DNA from: Rhizophagus irregularis
Taxonomy: Eukaryota > Glomeromycota > Glomeromycetes > Glomerales > Glomeraceae
Direction: 5' to 3'
Assembly: GCF_026210795.1 (NCBI RefSeq)
Contig: NC_089440.1
Coordinates: forward strand, 806,001 to 870,000
Length of the DNA: 64,000 nucleotides
The translations under genes and the position numbers were made by a program. The notes beneath the pieces are model-generated. The model did no database searches. It saw only the letters and a list, made by a program, of their open reading frames with translations, and had not been told where the DNA came from. Within the stretch, counting starts at the first letter, position 1. Each line of letters begins with the position of its first letter. Below are positions 23,142-35,054 of this stretch, one piece after another.

Positions 23142-24429
23142 AGATGTACAGCACTTTCATTTTTCAACCTTACACAGCTACTTCCGAAATATAGTAATCA
23201 TCTTGCTATTCCTTTTTTAGTTAAGTTCTGCTTTAAGAATGTAAAACCATTAAACAATAGCCGCCGCATTTTGTAAACTATAGCTCCGAATGGAAATTTA
23301 AAGAAAGTGTGGCGAAAGCAAACTTAAACCAAAATTGTTTAATTTAATAGCTAACAATGAGATAAAGGATAAAAGAATGAAAGAAAAGTATGATTATTTT
23401 TGGTGAGTATCTTTTCTAAGATAAGCTGAAATCATCTCAATAAGATTAATGAACATATTAATTTTCCTGAATAATATATTTTTTACCTTATGGGATTTGT
23501 AGCATGCTCGATCATTGACAGGAATTTAATCGATTAATTATTAATATATAAAGTAGTTATTGTCTATATTGTATATAATAATAATTAAATAAATTTTTAT
23601 GTTAGAATAAATGAATGAATGGCACGTTCATCCGTTCACGTCCCTTGTAACATAAGTTTGTAATTTAAATATAATTTATTTCTTTCACGTAATTGTAGAT
23701 CTTTGTATAAATTTTGTGGCTGAAAAAAAGGAGAATGAAACATTTTAAGATCTTTTTTGTTAAAAGAAATAGGAAATACTACAATTTAAATATATTAACC
23801 GATTTAAGTAAACATTTGGCTCAAAATTATGGTAAGATCGTGTGAGATCATCATTTATATGTGATATATTTGAATTTTTAAAAATAAATAAAAATATCTT
23901 TTTATGAAACTATCTTTTATAGGATGATAAATATTCCACTATCCCTTAAAAGGAAAGAATCTAGTGAAACCGATTCTGTCTGTCCCGTAATAGGCCAATG
24001 AAAATGCATTACTGTGTATAAGTTTCCGCGTACAGGTGATCAGGTGATTAATATTTCAAAACTAATGGTTTCCTTTGGTAGGCCATTAGGATCAAGCCAA
24101 ACACAATTACTAGATAGTTAACGCTGACCACCGTTTAGGTTAAAAAAATGCGGCCAAAGACAGTATAATGTAAAATTTAGAACATGATATTGCTTGTTTA
24201 AAACATTTATGATGTGATAAAACCAAATGAAATAGTTGAAGATCTTGCGTATTAATATAATTGCCGTGAAATTATTTTTTAAATTTATTTTATCATAGAC
24301 TCGTTTAAGAATATTTTTTTTTATATTTATTTCCCTTAAATATTAATGTTTAATATTATAACTTTTTTTGTATATATTGGTGCGCTACGGGCATTAGTTA
24401 ATAAAATTACCATTTATTACATACCATTA

Positions 24430-24556
24430 CCCTATAAAAAATTTTTATCCGAATATTTCCATTATTTCTCCGTGTCTTCCGTAAAAATTCCGTGAAAATG
24501 ATACATTCACGGAAAGAACATGGAAAGATAAAACACGGATCAGATTTTTTACAGGG
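24430..24556. mobile_element. 127-bp MITE, TIR CCCTRTAAAAAAT, TSD TTA
   Basis: The ends are CCCTATAAAAAAT and the complement of CCCTGTAAAAAAT, flanked by TTA on each side. The paralogous site in the preceding unit (about 21450) is empty and reads ACCATTATACCATAG, which proves insertion. The same termini bound the larger elements at 32.6 and 53.4 kb. Confidence 0.85.
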
Positions 24557-25176
24557 TTATACCATAGAACCGATCAATAATTACTACACTTCTATTATAA
24601 TACGTCTAGTACAATTTGATCACTCCTATTTTCCATATGGAAATTTGATTTGTTTTTCCATAATTTGAATTTCTTTTCATTGTAAATGATTTAATAAATT
24701 TATTTTGAACAAGAATTAATCTAAATACGATATTGATCAATGACTGCCTTTCTTTCCTACCTTCTTATTTTAACTTTTTTATCCTTTTTTTACTTTTTAG
24801 CGTTAGTAAAATTTAATTTTACATACAAGTCGATCCACAATATGACAACCCCTGATCGCGCAATGATTATGATTTGTTCATTAGCGAACTTTTATTTTTC
24901 TTCAAAGAATTATATATAGGAAACAGAGATTTTATAAATTATAAAAAAATGATAATAATCAAATATTTAATTTTTATTAGAAATTCGTTTTTTTATAAAA
25001 CTATATTTATGGATGATGAAAGCTTAATAAACAACAGCTTGACTTTATGGTTCACTTCAAAATAATAAAGGTTAAATTAGCCTTACTAGTGAAGCTTAAC
25101 CTTTTATACTATACATATATGTTGAAACTTAAAAATAAATAATAATCAACCATTTAAAACATATTTGGGGTAATAC

Positions 25177-25941
25177 CTAATTTTTTTGATCAAAACTAAC
25201 TTTGATTGTTGCATCAGACCTAAAATAAACAGAAATTATTATATAAGATAAAGGTTGGAAATACTTTTAAGGTTTATACAATAACACATGCATACATATT
25301 ATCTATTGTTCTTCTGACAATAAAGATAGATCCGTCATCTTCCCACATAGCAGTTCCACCTGGATAAATCCTATTTTCTTTTTTATGCAACTCTTTAAAT
25401 AAATAATATTTTTCTTCAGGGGTCTTATTATCGAGTGGTGGTGATTGATATTCACGGACATTGATACATATTGAATTTTCCCCGGCTATTAATTTTACCT
25501 ACAAGTGCAAATAATAATCAAATATTTCTTAAACGTACAATATTCAATGAAATAATTATAAATAAAAGTTTACTAATTACTTACTTTCCATGTAATTATA
25601 AGATATAAAGGATTCCAATTTGGTCCCATTTGGCCTACTATCTTATATGATATCATTCCTTGCGAAGTGAAATTACCAAGTTTAGCGATGAAATTTCTAT
25701 ATTATTAAAAAGATTATTATTACATGTAATCTTATCTATTATGAAAACTTGCAGCTACTTACGATGAATTTGGTGTTTGTCCTGGGGTAATGGTCGGGTC
25801 CAACGGATTTCTCATATCTCCAGGTGAGAAATTGGCAGGATTTGTAAGTTGCATATCGTGATGATTGTTACTAATGGTAACTGATGCCCTTGTTTTAAAA
25901 CCTATGAAACTTGTTACAAATTGCTGCATGTAAGTGAGCAT
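25177..25941 (-). CDS. Small beta-rich protein, actinoporin/cytolysin-like (copy D), 178 aa
   Basis: Exons on the minus strand: 25941-25763, 25696-25585, 25498-25296 and 25219-25177, all GT-AG and in phase. It starts MLTYMQQFVTSFIGF, so it lacks the first residues of copies B and C. Exon 1 continues ASVTISNNHHDMQLTNP and PLDPTITPGQT. Exon 2 gives ISYKIVGQMGPNWNPLYLI, and exon 3 ends GTAMWEDDGSIFIVRRTID. Exon 4 gives SDATIKVSFDQKN. It is intact as far as can be seen and is the rightmost member of the tandem set. Functional assignment is the same tentative one as for copy B. Confidence 0.65.
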
Positions 25942-28340
25942 TGTGTCAGTATGTGTAATAATGACAACCTTTATTGTTATTATTTTAATCAGGAGAGAAA
26001 GATACTTTTTTATTTCGAAGAAAATGATATTTTTTTTCTTTACTCGGAAGAAAAAGATATATATATATATAATTACTAATCATTGTCCTAATTCTAAATT
26101 AAGGAATTCCGATATTAAGCGTAAATAAAAGCAAATTAAAACAGGTTTAATACCATCCCATAATATATTGCCATATTTTGCTATTATTGAGCACCCCGAA
26201 AATAGGCATCCTGGCCTGCGTTATGGAAATTTTGGTCGGAATTATGAGGACCTTTTGTCGGCATTCGTTGTTTAATTATCGTAAAATACGATATATTGGA
26301 CAAAAAACTTATGACAATTTTTTGTATGGAAATTTAAATGAAGATGCAGATGAATACAAAGACACAATAAATATTAATTAACATCAATTACATTTTTTTT
26401 CACCTATAAATAGGGGAGATGATCAGTACTTTCATTTTTCAACCTTACATGGCTACTTCCGAAATATGGTAATCATCTCGCTATTCCTTTCTTAGTTAAG
26501 TTTTGCTTTAAGGAATATCAAGAATACAAAGTCATTAAACAATAGCCGCCGCATTTTGTAAACTATAGACCCGAATGGAAATTTAAATAAAGTGTGCGAA
26601 AGTAAAATTAAACCAAAATGGGATTTATTTAACAACTAACAATGAGATAAAGGAAAAGTTGTAAGAAAATACAAGGAATGAAAGAATGGTTATATTTGGT
26701 GAATATCTTTTCTCAGAGATAAGCCGGAAAACATCTCAATGAGATTAATGAGCAATATTAATTTCCCTGAATAGTATATTTTTTTATTCATAAAACAAAT
26801 ATAGTAATAATAAATTGTTCAATTAAAAAATATGCTTCATTTTGTCCTAATAATATTATTCTTTTTCTTTGTGTATGTACAGGGATCGCATTAATCGATA
26901 ATATTGAGATAAGAGAGATAAGAGGTCACATTATAGCATAAATTTTTTTCAAAATTTGACATCAAGTAACATAAAAAGAAAATACACCATCATGAAATTT
27001 TAGGTAGATCGGTCCACGTAAGATTTGTTTGGAATTCCATACATTCCAATATATCCTACGTGGTTCCACGTAGAATTTTGTGGAAAATACCATGTGTTTC
27101 GTCACAGGGTAATTGGAAAATATTGGAACTATTCGGATTTCCGTATAATTCTACAATTATTTGATGTGGATTTCCATGTAGATTTTACGTGGAAAAATTC
27201 CTGATGCATATTCGGACGATTAAAAACCGATTTGAAGTTTTCAAAATTTCCATTTAAAATGTGTATCATTATTTACATATATGTCCAATATATTTATTTT
27301 ATTTTATTTTCAAGTGTAGATACGTGCGATGACCTGACTGAATAATTTTTTGCTTTTATGAATTTCTTTATCAATTCCATTTGAATTTGCAAAATTGTAT
27401 AACATCTAATTTTAAATATAGTGTTGTCAAATTAAGCATGTCATGACAATGATGATGATGATCCTTCAATAATGTACATATCGTAATGCAAACGTTTAAA
27501 AGTAGATAAGTAGATATATAACATTTGTCAGTTTTTATTAAATTTTTCATATGGTAGTATGACTTTCTAAGATATCAAAGATTTATACTTTCTAATTAAA
27601 ATAATCTCATAAAAGCATAGTTTTAGCCTTAATTATAAAAAGCTCTATAATCGTGTTTGTAAATATGCGGCACAGTAATGTACTTGATTGTCACATGACT
27701 AATATATTGTTATGTCTTTTGCAATCTTTATAGTATTTTATATAACTTTAGTAATAAATAAATCGACTGATGATTTTTATATGATTGAATATTAATAATT
27801 AATAATTGTCCTAAAATTTGGTATTCCAGTTATGAATTATGATTGGTTGAATTTCTTATGATTTTTTAAAAAAAAGACTAATTATAAATTAAAAATTTTT
27901 TTGTTAGCATTATTTAGAAGACATAATTTGTTTCTCCTTACTAAAGTTATTACCTTTGGGTATGTATTGTAAATCAATAAATTATGATTACTGCGCATTC
28001 GGATTATCATATTTGATCAATCTTGTGAAACTTGTCTGTGAAACCCCATTCATCGACGAATTTATCAATGAAAGAATTTCATTGTTAAACTTCCATTTAT
28101 ATTTTTCAATGAAAATATTCGTCAAAATAATAAACACGTTCAAAGTCAATCTATACAAATATGTTCATTTACAGCATTTTAAAGAAGTTATTGTTTCAAA
28201 AATGTTTAGTTTAATTACAAGTTACATAACTTAATAGAGACCATGGATTAATAAATCGGGTTCAAATAGTCACATAAAATTTCTTAATATACTTGCAAAA
28301 AAAAAGTATCCCATTAATTTCCTTTCTAACAAAAAAAAAA
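25942..28340. other. Upstream region of copy D and spacer to gene 3
   Basis: Homologous to the other units up to about 26790, including the TATA box at 26405. It shares with unit A a segment (CACCCCG ... GGCCTGCGTTATGG ... GACCTTTTG) that units B and C lack. 26990-27200 has short inverted CCACGTAAGAT/ACGTGG-type motifs suggestive of a degenerate MITE. An open frame at 27956-28234 has no recognisable domain. Confidence 0.5.
26405..26416 (+). promoter_or_regulatory. TATA box in unit D (TATAAATAGGGG)
   Basis: Fourth copy of the conserved TATA box with the CTTTCATTTTTCAACCTTAC block after it. Confidence 0.55.
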
Positions 28341-29829
28341 ATGTCTTTCGATTACTCTCAGGAAGTTATTGGCGACTTGGAAAAAGTGCTTGAAACTAAC
28401 GATGGATATGATGTTATTATCTACGCTGGTGAAAATAAAAATGTAAAAGAATTACGTGCACATTCAAGTATTTTATGTATAAGGTCTAAATATTTTTGCA
28501 CAGCATTTTCTAAAGTATGGGCCAATAAAAAAGATGGAAAATTTATTTTTGAAAAACCAAACATTTCTCCTCAAATATTTAAAATTATTTTAAGGTAACG
28601 TAAAATTATGAAATTTAATGTTTTAATGTTTATAATTTATATATATTTTTTAATTATTTAGATTTATTTATTGTGGAAGAATTGATTTAACAAAATTGCT
28701 GGGCCCCGAAATATTAGAGCTTTTGATGGCATTAGATGAACTTAACTTTCATTCACTAATCCCTCATGTTCAAGAATACTTGATTTATCATCAAGATGAA
28801 TTTTTGCAACAAAATCCTATTGAAATTCTTGAAACAGTTTATCAACATGAATCATTCACAGATTTATGGAATTATTGTCTTGAGAGGATTTGTGAAGAAC
28901 CTGAAATGTTATTTAATTCTGATAATTTTATCAATTTAAAAGCGCCTTTATTGAAATTGATTCTAAAGCGTGATGACTTGGCTTTAGATGAAATTGAAAT
29001 TTGGAATAATCTATTAAAATGGGGTATTGCAAAAAATCCTTCTATTTCACAAGACATCACAAAATGGCGTAAGGAGGATATTACAATTATTGAGAGGTCT
29101 CTTCATGGATTTATTCCATTAATAAGATTTTATCATATTTCATCTGATGATTTTCTTGATAAAATATATCCTTTAAAAGAATTACTACCAAAAGATTATG
29201 CTGATGAATTGGTGAAATTTAATATTGCACCAAATAGGAAGCAAAATATTGACGAAATTCAACCTCCTAGAATATCAAAACCTATTTGTGATTATGATTC
29301 AATTTTAATTAAGAATCATCATTTTGCTGTTTTTGCTAGTTGGATTGATAAGAAAAATAATTTACGTTATAATGTAAGAAATATTCCTTATAAATTCAAT
29401 TTACTTTATCGTGCTAGTAGAGATGGTAATGCACCTGCAGCATTTCATGCTAAATGTGATAATAAAGGAGCTACTATTGTTATTGCAAAAATTAAAAATT
29501 CAGAACAAATAGTTGGAGGATATAATCCACTTCAATGGGATTCAAGTGGATTATGGCATTCCACATTTGATAGTTTCATATATTTTTTTGCAGATGTGAA
29601 AAATATAGTAACTGCAAAAGTAAGTTATAGTAATGGCAATAAATATTCTATAGGAAATAATCCGAGTTATGCACCATTATTTGGTGGTGGTTGGGATTTA
29701 TACCATGATGGAAATGGTGTTTGGCATAGTAATAATAATCGAAATAATTCTTATCCTAGAATTGATGGTATGCCAAGGAGGGAATTTAATGTAAATGATT
29801 GTGAAATATTTCAAGTAATTAAAAAATAA
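28341..29829 (+). CDS. BTB-BACK-TLDc protein (gene 3), two exons, 473 aa
   Basis: Exon 1 is 28341-28594 and exon 2 is 28662-29829, with a 67-bp GTAACG...TTTAG intron at the conserved phase-2 site. BTB occupies residues 1-120, nearly identical to gene 2 (MSFDYSQEVIGDLEKVLET). BACK is about 127-240, and TLDc about 300-471 (DSSGLWHSTFDSFIYFFAD, FGGGWDLYHDGNGVWHSN). The TLDc half of this gene (29365-29654) is almost identical in DNA to gene 5 at 56956-57245. The N-terminal halves differ far more, pointing to conversion or recombination. Role as for gene 2: probable Cullin-3-type adaptor with a TLDc effector end. Confidence 0.9.
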
Positions 29830-30359
29830 GATTTTCTAGAAAATTAGTCATATTTAAATATAAGTAAAAATATTTTTCTTTCCATTAAGAGTGCAGTATT
29901 TGATAATTAAAAGTTTGATAAAAAATTGCTGACATAATTCCATAAGTGATATTGTGATCTAGAATTAGACGATAATTAAGAAATTTAAAATTTAGGCATT
30001 TGATTACTGTTTATTAACAATAAAATTAACAATATTACACAAATATAATGTCATTATCTTTGATTTATGATGATACATTTATACTATATGTACTATCTCT
30101 TAATTTCTTTTTAAATTAACTGTTAATTAATTCACCTTTCTTAGTGATTCAATTTGCGGAAATCCTCCATCCGTTTAACCTTATCCATTTTTTAAATATT
30201 TTACATTTATTTTTTTTTTCAGTTTTTTGTACCGAAATTTTTCTTTAAATTCTTATATTTATTTATTTTTTTTTTAAAAAAATATTTTTTTTTTCCGAAT
30301 ATTTTTAAAAATTATTTACTCATCAACTTATATTATTTTTTTTTTAAAAAAAGTTTATT

Positions 30360-30655
30360 ATTATATAAATAAGATCAAAACGCAAAAAGCAGAAAATACG
30401 AACGAATGGGTTTGAATACAAATATTTTAGTAATATTCAAGAAATTGGATCTGGAGATTTCAGAAAAGTTTATCATGTGAAATGGAAAAATTCTAAAGAT
30501 AATTCACCTATGTCAATCCAAAAAAGATTCATTAATCAACGAAGAAAAGATTCTCCTGATGAAAATAGTGATGTTTACAGTATTGGTGTATTATTATAGG
30601 AAAATATCAAGTGATCAACCTCCATTTTATATCAAAGTCCAAAGGCGTAAGGTGA
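30360..30655 (+). pseudogene. Protein kinase pseudogene fragment
   Basis: The pieces read GFEYKYFSNIQEIGSGDFRK (start of the N-lobe with the glycine loop), then jump to INQRRKDSPDENSDVYSIGV, which belongs to the C-lobe (D-V-Y-S-x-G before W-E-I). The middle of the kinase, including the ATP lysine and the catalytic loop, is missing. After GVLL the usual Trp codon is TAG, and an extra A shifts the frame of EISSDQPPF. It matches the tyrosine-kinase-like family widespread in Glomeromycotina. It lies 0.5 kb downstream of gene 3, as a similar fragment does behind gene 5. Confidence 0.75.
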
Positions 30656-30793
30656 AGAATGCGATGTCAATTTGGTTATTGTCTGAAGCAGATACGCAAA
30701 AAGTCGCAAAATGTTCGTCTATTCCGCACATGACTTAGATATGACCATATATACTGTATAGTTTATACTTTATATCTTCCCCAGTAACATCAT

Positions 30794-32296
30794 AAAAAAA
30801 AAAAAAAAAAAAAACTCTTTCCCCTTTTTTTATTTTTGTTAGCCTGTAATCATTCCCGCAATATTACAGCAGGTAGAACCAATATGTATCACAAATTATT
30901 GTACAGTTTTCAGTTCACTCCAAGTTCAAATCCACGGACAGCGACCAAGCAGAAACAACGTTTTGAACGTTCCGTTCGAAGAGTCCTAAAAGATGAAAAC
31001 ATCAATCCAGGTGGTACTTCCAGTACTTCAACAAAGCTTGCTGCAGCTAGGAAACGTAAATTCCTTTTCTTAGATTCTCAGAAACTTAGGCCTCGTGTCA
31101 AACATTTACATTATAAAAAATCAGGATTAATTCCCGATCAAGATGACTATAATGCCAGAATTCTACTTATGATCGTGCAAAATTAGTGGCACCTAATTCT
31201 TCATTTTCTCCTAGTCCATATTGTCCAATACCGGACATGCCTTTTCCTCCTCAGTATTGGGATATTATTCCACCGGATCCTATTTACGACAAGAATGATA
31301 ATTTTATTGTCCCAGGTTCTCATGAATGGTTTTCTTATATGCATAATCTATCAAAAATTCATATAGCCAATAATAGAAAGGCTGAGACGACTCAATTAAC
31401 AATAGATCAAAAAGCCAAGGCTAGAGATAAACGTTTACAAGAATTAGCTACAAATAGCGGTACAACTCCCAAACATATGAATAATAGATGGCGTGTTGTG
31501 GATAACCTTACTACTTATAATAACACTTATAATCGCATAATGACAGTGCATAGAAATTCTGCTTTACGTAAAGCATCAACACGAAAAGTCAACGATACTC
31601 TAAAAATGGAGATGGATAATATTTTTTGGCACATCCTTATGCCATACGTGATCATCATCGTCGTAGTCACAAACTCCCGGATGAATATCTTACATCAGAT
31701 GATACAAAAGAAGTCAAGATGCGTCCTCTTAAACGAGATATTTATGTCTCTTCGTCTGTTGATGATGCACGAAATATGTCGAAACGAATCCGCACAGATC
31801 CTACTTTAGCTTCAGATTCCAAGCAAGCGGGTTCATCTCGGAGCACCAATACTAACTAATTTTATTTTATTTGTATATTAGTTAGTTTTGTTTTTTTTGT
31901 TTTAATTTAGTTTCTTTTTCTACTGAATTTTATTCTTTTCTTATTTTTGGAATCATTTATATAAATAGATTTATCTATTTTCTTGTTTGTTTTTGTTTTT
32001 ACATCCTTTTTATACAATAAGAATAGTGTAAACCATTCCACTTATGACAGTATTTACAGGTGGCAGCTATTGCTGAAAGAAAAATACGGGTTAATTAGTT
32101 CACTTTTTAATTGTTTTTCTTTGGTTCCTGTTCTTCTTTCGGTAGTGGAGGGGATCAGGCTGGTTCCAACGTCTTCAAAGAAGTTCGGGTCCGTCCTGGT
32201 GATGGATGATAGCTAGAAGTAGGATAACTCTCCCTTTCGAGGGAATATGTTCTGTTGAATAGTCTGTCCGGCTTCACATAAAATAAATAAATAAAT
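30794..32296 (+). mobile_element. Retroposed non-LTR-type element with 15-bp target duplication
   Basis: Flanked by direct CCCCAGTAACATCAT at 30779-30793 and 32297-32311, a long duplication typical of target-primed retroposition. The 3' end is an (AAAT)n tail, ATAAAATAAATAAATAAAT. The element begins with an A-run of about 20. Only one protein region is present (30836-31859), with no reverse transcriptase. It is probably a non-autonomous derivative or internally deleted LINE that kept ORF1 and the 3' end. Confidence 0.75.
30836..31859 (+). pseudogene. Decayed ORF1-like coding region in the retroposed element
   Basis: Three overlapping open pieces in different frames make one continuous protein-like stretch. 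30836-31186 is basic, with TATKQKQRFERSVRRVLKDE. 31186-31620 is joined after YDRAKLVAPNSS and contains CPIPDMPFPPQYWDIIPPD and KARDKRLQELATNSG. 31626-31859 ends RPLKRDIYVSSSVDDA and SKQAGSSRSTNTN. The shifts lie just before 31172 and in the T-run at 31622-31627. No known domain recognised. The basic, Ser/Thr-rich composition fits an RNA-binding ORF1, but that is inference. Confidence 0.5.
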
Positions 32297-32604
32297 CCCC
32301 AGTAACATCATCAAAAAAAGCTCGGGCATGTGATTTTTGGGCATGTGATTTTGTTACATACGGCGCAGTTTGTGGCAACTGATCTATTTAAATATTTATC
32401 GCATATTATTTAAGCTATTATTTAAACTTTCCTTTCTTTTCGCGTCTACATTACCGATACCAAAGAATACAAATTTTTTTTTTAAAAAAAAAGTTGGCTT
32501 ATTTTATTTACAATAGCTACTTGCAGAAAATATGAAACCTGTAGAATAAACCTAATATCTTGGAAATCACCAAGTAAGCAATAATACCAGTTCAACAAGC
32601 TAAT

Positions 32605-34144
32605 CCCTATAAAAAAATCGGGATACGTTTTTTATAAAGTTTTTATACGATTTTTTTTCCTTAAAAATAACGTATCATAATAGGATACGGAAAAATGCAC
32701 AATTCCGTATCACTAAAAACATGGTTTGGATACGGAATTTGCATGGAATTCATATGGAATTTACATGATTTGATCACTGATTTTATCACGAAATTTATAC
32801 GATTTGGTCACTGAATTTACTATTTGTATTACAGTTTACTATAATATATTTATATAAATCTAATTTTACTTTATTAAATTAAATAAAAAATAAAAAATAA
32901 ACAAAATACAAATACATTATGAAAATTCCCTCCTTATTAAAACCACCTATTGCAACCAAAATTACCTATAAGTTCAGGTTCATTTGGAGTCAAACAACCT
33001 AAAAAAAACAAAAAAAAGAAACATAAGAACGTCTAATTTAATTGGAAACAAAAGCCCCCTTCATATAGTATCTGCAATCGTCCAAGTCACCAAAGGTCGG
33101 CATTCCTACAAAAAAAGAAAGAGAACTCCAGAATGTCTGACCTATATAAATGAAAAGAATTATGAAGCATCTGATGAAAAAGAAACCAAAACAACAAAAT
33201 AAATCCAAAACTGACCTACAAAAAAAGAAGACTCTGAAGCAACAAAACTGAAACAACCTACAAAGAGAAAAGAATCTGAACCCAACTTACAAAAAAAAAA
33301 AAAAGAAAATTTGAACTGACCTAAAAAAAGAAAAAAATCCTAAACAATCCTACAAAAAGGAAAGGACTCCCAAACTGATCTACAAAAAAGAAAAAAGAAA
33401 CTGAATCTTCACACAAAAAAAATCTGCTGGCCTATGAAATAAAAAAAGGGATAAATATAAATAACAAAGAAAGGGAATAAAGAATAAATCAAAAAAAAAT
33501 ATATTTTTAAAAAGAGGGTAACGAAGTTACAAAAGTTAAAAAAAATTTTTCTTTTAAAGGGAGGACGTCAAAGTTAGAAAAATAAAAAATTTTTTATAAA
33601 GAGGAAATAGAAATAGAAAGAAGAAAATTTTTTTTTAAAAAAAGAAAAGTGGGAATAGTGGGAATAAAAGAATAAAATCAAAAAAAATTTTTTTTTTAAG
33701 GGAGTGACGAAAAAAAAATTTTTTTTTAAAAGAGGGGTGACGAAAAAAGAAGAAAAATTTAGAAAAAATAACAAAAATAAGACAAGAGAAAGGAGAAGGA
33801 AGGGAAAGACAGAAAGGAAGATCGGAAGATCAAACTCATCAAAGTAAAGGTTTATATAAAAAACAAAAAACGTATCATAACAAAAAAATAAACAATCACG
33901 TGATCTCGTGTTATGATACGAGATTTTTGTAAAATTATTTTCTAAAAATATTAAGTTTAAAAATTCCGTATACATTCCGTATGATTAATTTTTTCCGTAT
34001 ACATTTCGTATACATCAGTTTTTTAAAAAAATGTTCAAAAATGAATTGCTTATTAAATATACGGAATTTGTATACGGAAACTATAGAAACGTACATAAAA
34101 TGTATACAAAACGTATCCTTTCCGTATACATATTTCTTATAGGG
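32605..34144 (+). mobile_element. 1.54-kb DNA transposon, TIR CCCTATAARAAAT, TSD AAT (E1)
   Basis: Begins CCCTATAAAAAAATCGGGAT and ends with the complement of CCCTATAAGAAATATGTATA, flanked by AAT (32602-32604 and 34145-34147). The interior has subterminal GGATACG and GTATACGGAA motifs and a long A/G-rich block. An open frame of 72 codons at 33256-33038 (minus) is low-complexity Phe/Cys. No transposase is visible. It is the inverse relative of the element at 53431-54849. Confidence 0.85.
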
Positions 34145-35039
34145 AATTTGCAACTGTTATTTGACAGCCTAATTAATGCTACCTTCTCTTCTAGAAGAGC
34201 AAAACTAGTCTGCATCATAAAGTAGTAAGGCAAAATAAGTGAACCATGCCTTTAACATGGAAGGCATACTGATAGCACTCATTATTTAAAATAATTTATT
34301 TTAAATTAATGTATTTTAATAAATTGGAATTAAATAAATTTTATTGTCAAATTAATATTACATTCTATTTTAATAAAATAATTACACTAATTTATTAATT
34401 TAAAAGAATTTGTTTTACTCTTATGAATTAACATCTATAAAATTTCATTATATTCTCAAGCAATCATCTTTGGAGTGGAGTAGGAAAGTTACTTTAGGCT
34501 GAAATACTTATCTTTGAAGATAACATTGACGTTGGAGTATCTTAGGGTTAGGGTAAGGAAAGTTGGTTTAGGCGGAAATACTTATCCTTGAAGATAACGT
34601 ATACATTGGAGTATCTTAGGGTTAGGTAAGGAAGGTTAGTTTAGGCTGAAACTTTTACCTTTGGAGTTAGTGTTGACCTTAGGAAGTTAATTTAGCAATA
34701 ACTGCGTAGTGCAATTTCCATAGCCACACTTAGCCGCAGTCAAATCACATGAATCGCGTGCCCGAGCTTTTTTTGATGGTTACGCTGGGGGAGTTTATAC
34801 ACTACATGTACGTTTTGTATTTGGAGATACTGAAATATGTATCATGTGAGATAATGTATTTTCAATAATTCAAGATTAATATTTATAATCTTTAATTATT
34901 TCTTATTTTGTCAATATAATTTTGAATATAATTTTGTATTTTTGGTTTTGACAATATGGAATTGTGTATTTTCCGACGTATCTAGATATCTTTCAGTATG
35001 CAAATTGCAAAACGTATCTATTTTTTTTAGAATTTTAGA
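34145..35039. other. Intergenic region
   Basis: No gene recognised. A two-copy repeat of about 110 bp around 34490-34640 contains GGAGTATCTTAGGGTTAGG and GAAATACTTATC. Confidence 0.45.
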
Positions 35040-35054
35040 GAAAATGAAACTTAT

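Larger units (their letters stand above)
22858..25176. other. Upstream region of copy C and 3' flank of copy D
   Basis: No gene. 22858-24310 repeats 20126-21370. Relative to unit B it keeps an extra segment of about 260 bp (about 23850-24110). Contains a TATA box at 23130 and a 127-bp MITE at 24430. Confidence 0.6.

Noticed and set aside
27956-28234. 92-codon open frame as a gene
   Set aside because: No domain, no paralog in the window and no intron signals. It is probably chance in AT-rich DNA.
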